This document shows, one piece after another, positions 1-10,500 of a stretch of DNA of 64,000 bases (positions are counted from its first letter, which is position 1; each line of letters begins with the position of its first letter). Made by a program: the position numbers and the translations under genes. This DNA comes from Opisthorchis felineus (lineage: Eukaryota > Platyhelminthes > Trematoda > Opisthorchiida > Opisthorchiidae). Location of the stretch: NCBI GenBank assembly GCA_004794785.1, contig SJOL01009709.1, positions 1,047,399-1,111,398 on the forward strand, given 5' to 3'. The notes under the pieces are model-generated. The model ran no database searches. It was not told the origin of the DNA and worked only from the letters and a program-made list of their open reading frames with translations.

Positions 1-565
1 CAATTCCACATTGGTGTTTAAAAATAAACCGAATGATTTGTTGTTGAGATACATGAAAACGTTAATAAATATCTGCTGTAAAACTCCCATCACAGGAATA
101 TGGACTCATCTGCAAGTTTACCAGTATGTGTAAAAGGTGGAGGATAAATCTGTAGATTTGTGTTGTGCACAAAATCCACGCTAATCTTTATGTAACAGCT
201 TTTTGCATTCCATCAAGTCTCTTTTATTAAGCCGCACTACCAGGTGTCTGCATTCCGTTCTGATAGCTGTATTTTAAGATCCAACTCTAACGTTGATTTG
301 TGGGATATTGATCCGAACAGTGAGAAGAACAGCATTCGAGCATTGGTTGAAGTCACACTACTACTCAAAGGAGTGCATGATCTGAATCGAATAATGTAAA
401 CATGGCCGAACATCAGCCAAACGGATCAGGCTACAAGATTAACCACAGGACCAGTTAAGCAAAGATCTCCGGGGACAGGGTGTAGCAGAGAGGTCGAAGC
501 CAGGGATCATCCGAGCTTGATCCACTTAGATAATAGATAAAGCCCAAATAAGTAAGATTACTCAC

Positions 566-707
566 TAGGAAAACCGATGATACTCAGAAGCATGTATGCG
601 AACTCACGCGCACCACCGATTAACGCACAATTCCTCTTCAGTTCACAACAACGCACTGAAGAGGTTGCCTCCATTTGTGACGAAACATTTGCAACAAAGT
701 TGTTAAG
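566..707 (-). CDS. candidate internal exon, unidentified protein
   Basis: This is a 142-base open stretch of 47 codons plus one base. It starts after a pyrimidine-rich AAG acceptor (707 is the first exon base) and ends at a strong donor, CCTA|GTGAGT. The frame has no stop and reads as a mostly helical peptide. A polar first half (LNNFVANVSSQMEAT) is followed by two adjacent cysteines, a basic patch and a hydrophobic end (GGAREFAYMLLSIIGFP). An in-frame ATG lies 11 codons in, so an initiator exon is possible, but no start context or signal peptide is convincing. The transcript would continue left, out of the window. I do not recognise the family. Open stretches of this length do occur by chance, so the support is mainly the splice sites and the peptide's composition. 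Confidence 0.3.
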
Positions 708-1360
708 CTTAGCGAATAAATCAACCGCCCCATAGACTTATCTGTTAGGCCTGACAATCCGGTTTCAGAACCGTCTAAGTTTATCAACTTTTTCTCGTGT
801 CATAATCGCCGGATTTACGTTGCTTCTTTATACCTTTGCAGGTATCCTGCACAGGTTTTCTTGCTTCTTTTTTACTTCCTTGGATTTAAACTACAGGAAA
901 TATCCCAATATATCTTCACGTTTGCAAATGCATTGATCTAGAACTCTTTTGAGACTGAATTAAAAAAACAGTGGTTAATTTTAAAGTCAACCTTGCAACA
1001 TTTACGGAAGTTAAGCTATGCAAGCCTGCAAAGTTTTAGAAGTTTCTCCAGAAAGGTGCCAATTCATGGGTGATATTTTCAGCCGAATGGATTTCTTCTG
1101 CCTACGGACCTACAGTAACAGTGTTTGATTCCACTTATGCAAAGAGTTTTCGTCGTAAATGCGGCGGGATTGCACTGGCGCATGTCGTGCACTTTGCAAA
1201 AATTGAGCAAAAATCAAGCCCTCTAAAATATGTTGAGACAGAATATTTGCTAAAGACACCACAGTTCATGTAAACCGAAAGTCAGGTTAAGCGTACCGTT
1301 AGAACATACCTTCATCAATGGAATTTCATCTCGTTCATATCGTGCTGACTGTAAAAAAAA
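708..1360. other. non-coding stretch, nothing recognised
   Basis: I see no coding sequence, repeat partner or RNA here. The frame at 1070-1273 on the plus strand has no splice support or recognisable domain. Confidence 0.5.
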
Positions 1361-1563
1361 NNNNNNNNNNNNNNNNNNNNNNNNNNNNNNNNNNNNNNNN
1401 NNNNNNNNNNNNNNNNNNNNNNNNNNNNNNNNNNNNNNNNNNNNNNNNNNNNNNNNNNNNNNNNNNNNNNNNNNNNNNNNNNNNNNNNNNNNNNNNNNNN
1501 NNNNNNNNNNNNNNNNNNNNNNNNNNNNNNNNNNNNNNNNNNNNNNNNNNNNNNNNNNNNNNN
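1361..1563. other. assembly gap (203 N)
   Basis: A run of N that ends directly in an AT dinucleotide repeat. On its left is a run of eight A. The gap probably marks where reads could not cross the microsatellite. Confidence 0.99.

Positions 1564-1618
<55 letters not shown>
1564..1618. repeat. (AT)n microsatellite at gap edge
   Basis: An uninterrupted AT dinucleotide array of about 55 bases abuts the N run. Its true length is unknown because the gap truncates it. Frames that cross it read as alternating Ile-Tyr and are artefacts. Confidence 0.97.
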
Positions 1619-1622
<4 letters not shown>

Positions 1623-2124
1623 GACACATCTGTGAGTTGCCAGGATCCGTTCTCTTGTCGGAGTGTTGTTCAGATAGAATCCCTCACAAAATTGATTTGC
1701 TGCGTCGAGTGTTCCGACGTTAAAGCGTATGGTGTGGTCAACCACTTAAATTACCCTTCACCGAAGAACGAATCACACGGTGTGTATCGTGTGATGTTAA
1801 GCCAATGTAACGTTTACCACAAGTCCCCCACCTTTGAATGTCGGCTATGTTAATGTGGGATGTCATTCGGACTTCTGAGACATTTATATATTAGACTAAC
1901 TGTAAAAATCCGTTGGTTCTGCGGAAATTATGTGAAATTTGCGCAAACACTGATCACATGTTTCTGCTTACTGCGAGAGTACAGTAACTACTGAAGCGTA
2001 AACTACATATGTCGCAAAATGTTAACTTTGGAAATTGTTTTTAGGGCGGTGCCGAGTGACGAATTCCTAATCTTTCGCATTCTGCGTAGAGTGATACACA
2101 CTTGTGCCAGAACATGAGCATAAG

Positions 2125-2600
2125 GACCGAGGGAGTTGAAGTTTAGTGACGCATAGTAGTGCTTTTAAACTTGTAATCCATCCCCTTTTCTCATACCTTG
2201 ATCATGGGAAGCACTGGAAAACAGACGGTCATCCATGCATTCGCACTGATCTCATATCTGCCAACGGCATCAAACCCACCAAACTACATTTCTCACACTT
2301 CCGCTGATGTCGAGTTTCGGCGCTTAGTGATTTATGGGCTGATAACTCAGGCAAAAGTGGGTAGCGTGGCTTTAGTTTTAAGCGCATTTTATGCTGTGTC
2401 TAGGTTTGCCAGGTGGTAAAATTTGAACAAACATGGGAATCCAGGCGGCGTTGTCCGAATTAGTTCAAATGACAAGTTCTGCAACTGAGGGTTATTTGGA
2501 TTCTGGTTAACCCAAAAACGTTATGAAACCAAAGGAGATCCACGAAACCAGAACTCGCTTGCGTCATTTGCACAGAATATTGTTCCGGTTTTAAAAACGT
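2125..2600 (+). repeat. dispersed repeat family R3, copy A
   Basis: This stretch is a diverged direct copy of 10012-10500. The best-matching core runs from about 2250 (ctcatatctgcc...catcaa.cc) through cacacttccgc.gatgtc and gtgatttatg to aaaatttgaa..., with many substitutions and small gaps. It has no terminal repeats or clear coding content, so the element class is unknown. Heavy divergence implies old insertions. Confidence 0.65.
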
Positions 2601-5519
2601 GCAGCCGAAATTCGTTAAAGCAGGCTGCCTCCCAGAAACTAGCATATGGTTATGAAAATAATTTCACTTCGACCGTTTTCGTGTGTTCAACATGTGAACG
2701 TAGCAAAGAAAAATGGGTTTGGCATCGTAGCAGCTTATAAACGAATGTCATTCCAACAGAGAATTACCGTGGTCAGGAAAGCCTTACAGCCTAAGTCTAA
2801 CTGATTTGGCACTCTTCAGTTTCACAGTTGTCACGCCAACGTAAGGAAGGATGTAAGCTGAGATACTGCCAGCTTGCACATGCTTAACGAGAAGCAATCA
2901 AGTCTTCAGGCCTGAAGTGCGACATAAATGTATCGGTAGCGCGGTTTTAAAACAACTCCTCGGAAAGCATACCCGCGACGATAGCCTTATTGACTTATAG
3001 TAAAGCAGAGACCAATAAAAACGGTGAAGTAGATATTTGATCATTGGTATTGCTGTGGGTCTGAAATGCGACAAAGTCATCAGTGTAAATGAGTTTTCCG
3101 AATCTTTTCACTTTACCTGAATAACATTGCAGAAATACTCCGTTAGATATTTTTCCAAAGAAGTTATATTTCTGCGATTGAAAGCGTTGATGGCTGCATT
3201 TGTCTCGCTGAGTAAAAGTGGAACAGGAAATAGGTAATGGAGACTGGAGAGGAAGTAAATTTAGAAGAATGTTTTGTTTGGAGAAAAATTTCCCTGTTCA
3301 TTTCCACCAACGTAGGAACTGTTTAACTTCGAGGCCAACAGAACTAAGGAGCAGACGTTCTTGCAGTTAAAAGATGAGGGTAGAAAGGAGTGTAAAATTT
3401 CGACGGAGGTTTTGCTGGTGGGGTCGTTTTGGCTTAGGCAGAGGACATAGGCTTGGGACAGCCACAGAAGACCCTGAAGGCTACCTACTTTTAGTGAAAC
3501 GGTGGTTGGAGAAATAAAGTAATAAAAAACATGTTTAGATACCAAATAACATAAGACACTTCATGTTGTTAAGGAAAATGTAGCAGCAACAAACTAAATG
3601 GGAGAATTATACGTGATATATTGAAGGGATTTCTCGGCTTTGCCAGATAAATCGAAACCGATCAGGAAACTATCTGGTTATAAAAGGTAACTTGTTATAA
3701 AATTTCTTAAGGCTTGGTCCTAATCAGATCCGTCAGAAGGGTTTCAGAAAGTTAAAACTAGCCTATGGGTTTAGTCATGAAACCACTTTCATTCATGATA
3801 GAGACGATCAAATTGAGTCAAATAGCAAGAACCGGTAACCAAAATGTCACTTGGCCGACTGTACTACCTTCAGTTTTTTGTCCAAGTCAGGATGGAACGC
3901 GCAGCGGATTGCCTTCACAGGAACAACCCCTACTTTGGTAGGAGACATTTTCAGCGATCCGCAGAAGTTGCCGGGTAAACAACAAATTATGACCTGTAAG
4001 ACATTGGCAAGTGTAAAACTGCAAATGACAAAAGTGGCAATATTTAGAAAAGAAAGACGTCATACGAAATAACTTAGTCTTGGAAATTAACATGTCCGTG
4101 CCACATAAAATCACAGGGGATCAAAAATCGACAGTTTGCTTGAGACTGGGAACAACGGCATTCCAGGAAAAACTGAGTGCAGTGGTCTCGAAATGCCTAC
4201 CGAACCTAGATGTGAGCACATCCCCGGTGCGTTTGGATGCGTTTAGCTGTTGCAGAATATACTCTGCCCACTGAGAGAAGGATTTCATATTCTTTTAAAC
4301 AAGTCGGCATCCGACACTGCAGAACGTCCTCTGAAGGCCTTGTCCTCGTCCACCTAATTAATCAAAGTGAACCGTCCGTCAAGCTCCAAAGAGTGTGCAG
4401 AAAGTGGGCAGAAACGGTGACAGAATGCATCCTCGAGGCACGCCACAATCTTTGGCAAGGGCCTTCATCAACTTTCCACCATTCCGGGCAAACTGCGTTC
4501 GTCCGGGAAATTAGTTGCCAATGGGGGATAGAGGGGTATTTCATGTCCGTCTGTCTGTTCACAAAGCAGGAGTTTTGGATGAACTTTATCTCTGATACTG
4601 CTAATTTCACTAGGCATACCAAAAACATCATGCTCTGACGCTTGAAGCCCTGAGCACTGCTTGAAGGAGACAAGCTAGTGAATCCGTTGTAGGCCTACGT
4701 GCCCTGTTGACAGATTGATGAGGGATTTTTTATGTCGGGAATCAATAGTTCTAGGATTGTCAGCACACCAGAAGTTCAAAAAATTGGACGAAATTTCTGC
4801 GAACTGCTATGTTGACAGGGGGTCTTCTCGAAATTCTCCTTCTGTTGTCATAAAAGGATTCGTACGGGAGGCAACTAAACAGGGACACTGAGAAGATATT
4901 TCCGAAGCGTTGAATCACAACACCATAGGCTACACGATGACAACTAGTGCTTTGTTCGTGTGGGATTTTTTTGTCAGTTTACTATAAAAAATTTTGAAAG
5001 TATCGTTGTTGTTTGAATTCCTCAGCAGTGTAATAGTATGTGTGTATCTTAGCGGTTGGCATCGTAACGTTTTGTGACAAAAATTTCATTGACTTAGTTG
5101 AGGTTTGTAGCATTCGCGGTATATCTCACTTTCTGGGTTAGAAGAATTTTGTCCTTTTCCATGAATCCCCACCATTAAAAGGTAAGCTAGACACCGCTTA
5201 GCTGGTAACTGGCTTGACCTAATCCGAGAACACTGTTCTTTGGTCATGGTTTCATCCCCTGGTCAATAAGCCTCATGTATCCTCTGAGCTGAGCCGAACA
5301 GTTAAACGATGCACGATCCAGTGCGCATGGATGCATTCCATGAAAATTGTAGAAGCCAATTTTGACTGTTTGGTTTTTTCAGTTATTGAGCTACGTCATT
5401 TTGGTAAGCGGAATCTCTGTAAGGCAAAGCCTCTAGAAAACAAGAGTTTTTCCAGATAGTTCGATTTTCTTTCTGTCGGGCTGAGAAATGAAAACTTCCG
5501 GCTCTTCATATCTCCCACG
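2601..5519. other. intergenic or intronic stretch without recognised genes
   Basis: The longest open frame is plus 4237-4638 (133 codons, initiator included). It shows no domain I recognise and is overlapped by an open minus frame at 4362-4673. No internal repeat partner was noticed. Confidence 0.45.
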
Positions 5520-5650
5520 GAATATACCCGACAAGCAAAATCCGTTGGGTAGTGTGAGAAGAGTATACTTTTACCGAGTAGTGGGTATTCTTTTCTGCAA
5601 GCTCAGCTAAGCACAATTTCAAACTTGCTCGTGAGTGACAAACTCATATC
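5520..5650 (+). repeat. dispersed repeat family R4, copy A
   Basis: The segment matches the reverse complement of 7295-7440. The strongest block is aacttgctcgtgagtgacaaactc at its right end, which is identical in both copies apart from its first base. The part to the left (gaagagtatac...gtgggtattctttt) matches with substitutions. It is one arm of an inverted pair about 1.65 kb apart. Confidence 0.65.
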
Positions 5651-6848
5651 TTTTTACTGGGTCAAGCACTTTAACCCCATAACCTAGCGGAGCCGTCTCA
5701 TTTGAACTGCACATAACTGGCTTTTATTGCACTTCCTTGCTCGCATCTGTTGCCCCTCACAAGTTCATCCTCAGGGAATCGATTGGTGGAGGGGAGTTGG
5801 AAATATGTTTGCTGAAGGGAAATTCTTCACCGGAGTCAAAATAGATCAAATTCCAAAAGACGAGCATTCAGTTATTCGCCTGATCTACGTTTTGATGTTC
5901 CACCATTTTTTACCGGCACAAATACGTTTGCCAGTCCATTCTTTGTCACTTGTTTGCATTCATGGTTCCAAAATAACTTCGTTCCGAACCCAGTAATTTT
6001 GACAGCCGCAAGGTGTATAACGCACTGTTTACTGCTGAAGATCATAAATAGCCAGCTTGTCTCACGGCAAGCTCCTTCATTAGTGATCGAAATACGGGAA
6101 GCGTGGTGATCTGGTTGGTAGATTTGCCTGAGAAAGTCTCGCAAAGACGCTTACGTTAACAAACAAATAACCTTTCAAAACGTGGCCAGTATATGTGAAG
6201 GTATGTAGCATCCATTGCCTAACCCCATTACCATTCCGCTCTAACTTAGAAAGAGTGCATTTCAACCTCATGTGGTCCCCTTGCTGTCCTCCTGGCGTCG
6301 CCTAGGATAGATGACCTTTAGTCCAACGCACATCCGCTGGCGAAAGAATAAATCTTGGATTCCTGTCAGGCTGTTGGCCAACTATGCCGCCATATCATAG
6401 ACCCAGCTTAGCAAGTGAAAAAATCAGTCGGTTGTCGCCTCCTTCGGAAAGCTTTACCCATGAAAGGCCCGATAATAAACGCAAATGAGAAAGTTTCGCT
6501 TCGCGGCGTCAGTAGCCAAGGAAGGCGGTTTGTGCAGGCCACAATCTCTCGTAAGAGACAATTTGGTGAACTACTTTCCTTACTCATGAAGTGTAACTGA
6601 CTTGATTTCTCTTATCCCCTAAAAACACACTTTGGGGTATTATCACAACTAAGAAGATGTTCGAAATAAAGCGTTCTAAAGGCCAGCTTCCGCTAGGGAA
6701 TGTCTTTATCACCAGCAGTACGGGCGAATGGGATAAAGGTAACTATGTTATGTTACGTAAAGATCATACCCTCACAATATTTTCAACATGGGACTGCACC
6801 ACAGCTACTCTCCTAGCCAGTTTCATATTACTATGTTGAAAATCTTAC
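5651..6848. other. spacer, no recognised gene
   Basis: Overlapping open frames occur on both strands (plus 5727-5996, minus 5872-6144). Neither has a recognisable domain or matched splice sites. The region would be intron or 3' flank of the minus-strand exon at 6849-7112. Confidence 0.4.
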
Positions 6849-7112
6849 AGACAAGTAATGCTGCCAATTAGAACACTAAATACAGAAACTAACAGTGTCA
6901 TTGGTGCTTCAAGAACAAATAATAGTGTGATCAAAGCAGCCCAGGTAGAAAGGCAATATAATAGCCAACCTGTTCTATTCGCTGAGGACTTTATAAATGT
7001 GCACTTTTTTGGTTCTGAAGAAGTAAGAACACGATAAATAAATGGGGCCAAGAGGTACACAGACTGTGTTGCGACCATATTTGCACAACAGATCAAGGTA
7101 ATTTCAGAGCTG
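6849..7112 (-). CDS. candidate exon of a polytopic membrane protein
   Basis: This is a 264-base open stretch, phase 2 to phase 2. It lies between an acceptor preceded by a T-rich tract (TTTTCACTCATAATTCAG|C) and the donor CTTGTCT|GTAAGATT. The 87 complete codons contain three hydrophobic segments. Residues 4-25 or so span ITLICCANMVATQSVYLLAP, then comes a basic, cysteine-containing loop (SSEPKKCTF). A second helix follows (GWLLYCLSTWAALITLLFVL), and a third after a short turn (MTLLVSVFSVLIGSI). The spacing is that of consecutive membrane helices in a transporter-like protein, but I cannot name the family. No neighbouring exon was identified with confidence. A second acceptor three bases downstream (exon start 7109) is equally usable. 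Three well-spaced helices in one frame with both splice sites make this more credible than an average open frame. Confidence 0.5.
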
Positions 7113-7294
7113 CTGAATTATGAGTGAAAACACTATCTCCTTCTAAAACACGTGATCTAGAAAAAATGATCACAAATTCCACAGGCTAATCAGTAATTAA
7201 GAGTAACACAAGAGCGTTTTGGAATTACCTCTCGAACAGTGACCAAAACCTAGGGATAATCTGTCAGTTCACGGAAGCTGAGCAAAAGATCAAG

Positions 7295-7440
7295 TGTGAG
7301 ATTCGAGTTTGTCACTCACGAGCAAGTTCAAAACTTTGCTTTGATTTTTTGTTCAGAGGAGAATATCCACCGTTCAGTGGGAGTAGACTCCTCTCTGACA
7401 ACATAGCGGGCAGGGCCTGTCAGGCGTACTCTACTTGAGA
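7295..7440 (-). repeat. dispersed repeat family R4, copy B (inverted)
   Basis: This is the reverse-complement partner of 5520-5650. It includes an internal imperfect hairpin: gaggagaatatcc and agtagactcctctc are partly complementary. The divergence from copy A is typical of an old repeat. Confidence 0.65.
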
Positions 7441-8693
7441 CAAAGAATCGGCATGTTTTCATTTGTCAACCTATCACATAGAAATGGCAGCGATTCGGAG
7501 TAAATTCTGTTTTTGTGGGCTTCGTTTTACAGAATTTTCGCTAGCCAATTTGATGTTGTTCACAAACTAGAGAAATTCCAACATTCAAAACTATCGTCGA
7601 CAGTTTTCACACGACGGTCTGGAATGCACCGATGCTCACTCGCTCGTGCATCGTTTGATTTCTCGGTCACCGACCACCTAGTGTGTACATTGCGGTAAAG
7701 TTGCGTAATTCCGCCTACCCATCGCAAACACCGCCATGTGGGATATTTGATTTGCTTAATGACCCAATCAGCCGAGCGTGAGTATATTTGGCTGATCGGA
7801 TGATCGCCACAGGTTGTATAGGCTGCTTTACTAAGACTCATTGCCCTAAGCAACAAAAGTTTTCTCATGTTCAGCATAACTTATGTAATTCTGGTGACCG
7901 GTCATTCATTGTATTCTTTCATTTTATTTAAAAAAATATCCAAAGGTTTCCATTTTATCCGGTAATTCTTTGGAACTTATGGCCTTGCGTGTGACCGCCC
8001 GAACTGATTAATCTAGAGTGTCGTAAAACAGTGGCCACATCCTAGTACGCTCGGAGTTAGAAGAACGCCAATGGCACATGCTTTTCTCGATCACCTACAT
8101 CAGGAATAGATGTCAGTATCTTCACTAGCCTCAGAACAGATCATTCTCGTCCTTCAAGCCCTTCTGGTCACCTCTTTATGTCAAAGGAACCTATTAAGGT
8201 AGAAGCTGAGAAGGATCGATTGAAAATCTGGAAGGAGTAATCTTAAATATAGCCGCCAACTTTTGAGCTAGTGAAAACTAGATGCACAGTACGGCCACGG
8301 CAACGAGCGTGCAGGTAAACATTGAAACTCTGGGGTTGTTCTCTCAACGGCAAGAATCGAAACACCGCGAAATGTCCGTTTGACAGACTTTGAACTCTGT
8401 GAGTAGTGCTTGGACTCACGAAGAAAAAATATAACAATCACGGTGTTAACATTCTAAACGGGAAGCCGTCTGGTTTGCTGTGAGTCGGCAGACTTTCAGG
8501 CAATTGCAGAATGCTTGTATAAATTCAAAAGCCTTTCAACGTATGTCCTTATGTACGTGAAGAGAATAGTTTCAAACGAATTATTAAGAAATCAGGAAGT
8601 CAATTAACGGCACTGGTGACTAAAACAATGCAGTATGAATCACACGGAAGCCCGCGGATGACACCGAGTATTTTCGGTGCTTGTCATAACTAA
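7441..8693. other. spacer, no recognised gene
   Basis: Open frames at minus 7560-7877 and minus 8243-8437 have no recognised domain. No repeat partner was seen in the window. Confidence 0.45.
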
Positions 8694-9065
8694 GTGAGCT
8701 ATGGTGTGGTCAAACAAGATGGAAGGACCATTGTTCTATGTGGTGAGTGTGTGACTGAATTGCAATCCGGGTTGAATCAATTACTATTTCTGCATCTGTT
8801 ATTTCCTCCATCCATCAAACCCAGAGTGCAACCACTGGGTACGGAAACCCTTCAGTCCTGCAGGTTATGCTTCTTGGGACACATAGTGAATGCATTCAAA
8901 GACGTCTTCATATTTACAGGATGACACTGCCCGGGTTCACATTCAATAGGTAACAGATTATTTAAGAAATTTTTCAATGTTGCTTTTTCTTACTTTACTA
9001 TGCTCGCCAAATTGGACAAACTTTTTGGTCTAAACAATCTTGGAAATGTATCCCAGTCAACAGCA
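8694..9065 (+). mobile_element. possible Ty3/gypsy polymerase remnant
   Basis: The plus frame ending at 8924 contains CFLGHIV, the classic motif at the end of the Ty3/gypsy reverse transcriptase palm-thumb region. After an in-frame stop the same frame continues with a peptide (RLFKKFFNVAFSYFTMLAKL) that resembles the YYRxFIxxFAxxAxPL block normally found about 30-40 residues later. The stop shows it is not functional. Against this: there is no YxDD active site in the preceding sequence, and a single six-residue motif can arise by chance. A translated search against LTR-retrotransposon polymerases would decide. Confidence 0.3.
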
Positions 9066-10011
9066 TGTGCGAATGCATTGCCAATTGCGACTTTCCACGT
9101 GGCTATAGAGTGCACCTAAGTGCACTGTCACAGAAAAATGGTAATAATAAGCAAATACGCAGTACCCTTCCAGAGAACCGGAATTTCGAGAAGTATGCTT
9201 GATTCGGTACGTATTCCGTGACATGTTCTGCAAATTCGCTTGCAACAAAAGACTGCGCGGGTTCCGGTGAAAACGGGGAAACTGAGAACGCAAATGTGAT
9301 CTGGCGCGGGAAGGTGAAATTTGAACAAGTGCTTGATTTCGCCAAGGTATGGCGTTCTGTCTTTGATGGACTTTATCTAACGAATGTTTTGTCAGCAGCA
9401 GACAGCTTAACAATGTGTGCGACAAATGTTGGATTCCCTTTTCATTTAGTTTAACCACTGTTGTTTTTTGTTACCAAGTCATGCAGTGAAATACTCTGCG
9501 TATACAAGGGGAAGAAGTTTGTGCTCTTCAACAGAATGCGCCTGAAAGACTAGCCGCTTCCGTGTTTGTGCACATTTCAGTTTGAGCGTTGCATTTGCGT
9601 CTCCTCTTAATTCATTATAAGTGCTAGCCAGAGCCTTTCTACATTCATATCCGCAGAGTAAATGATTTTACATCTGGCCTCTTTTTTATTTGGGTCCCAG
9701 GTATTTCTTTTTACTTTCACTGTTTGACAGCCTTTTAGAGCTTCTGACAATTCCCTGCGTAAGATTTTATCTCACAAATGTACCCTTCCAATGTTTGATC
9801 TTTCGAAAGGCACCTCAGTGGAAATCAGAATTTAGGATTGTTCTTCCGAGATTCACGAGAAACTGCATCAATTCTGTTCTACATTCCCGTTAATCATCAG
9901 CATAAGCACGCCTTTTACTACAAAATTATGACAGTAGGAATGCTCCTTGTGGCCTCATAGCGTTGCTTATAGGACGTGTGCAGTGATAACTGCTGTCATC
10001 CCAAGGTCCTA
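9066..10011. other. spacer, no recognised gene
   Basis: Holds overlapping open frames on both strands (minus 9057-9458 of 133 codons, plus 9218-9454) with no domain I recognise. They might belong to the possible retrotransposon remnant just to the left. Confidence 0.4.
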
Positions 10012-10500
10012 GAAATAAAGGCAGAGAACTATGGTCTGAAGCATGCAGAGTAGGACTTGTATACCTACGATCTCTGCTTAACTCAAGCCCCGACTACAGT
10101 ATCATCGAAAAACATCAACCAGCATCAACGCATGTAAACTAATTTCATATCTCTCAGCGACATCAAGCCAACCAAACTACAATTCGCACACTTCCGCCGA
10201 TGTCAACTTTCTGTGCTCAGTGATTTATGTGCCGATGTCCCAGTAATATATGGGCGGCATAACCTTAGTTTTTAGACGTACTTCACGTTCTATATGCATA
10301 CCTCACGGGTGAAAATTTGAATGCGCACGGGAATTCGGAAAATACTGTCTGGATTTATGCAGACGGTGGCTTTGTTCTGCGCGAATTAACCTGTGGTTTC
10401 AGTTATCCAGAAGAGAATTGGAACTGATGAAAACCAGTGAAAGCAGACCATTTGCGTTGCTGTGCACAATAATCCCATTGTGACATCGTGGTCTATTGAG
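10012..10500 (+). repeat. dispersed repeat family R3, copy B
   Basis: A diverged direct copy of 2125-2600. Shared blocks include tcatatct, gacatcaagcc.acc, cacacttccgccgatgtc, gtgatttatg and gaaaatttgaa. This copy lost several short stretches present in copy A. No coding potential is apparent. Confidence 0.65.

Noticed and set aside
236..410. Plus-strand open stretch containing NVDLWDIDPN, faintly like a carboxypeptidase activation peptide
   Set aside because: The spacing to later conserved positions does not fit and the splice donor is weak; an open stretch of this size is expected by chance.
1250..1745. Long frames across the first gap and AT repeat
   Set aside because: They consist of N-derived unknown residues and alternating Ile-Tyr from the microsatellite; not genes.
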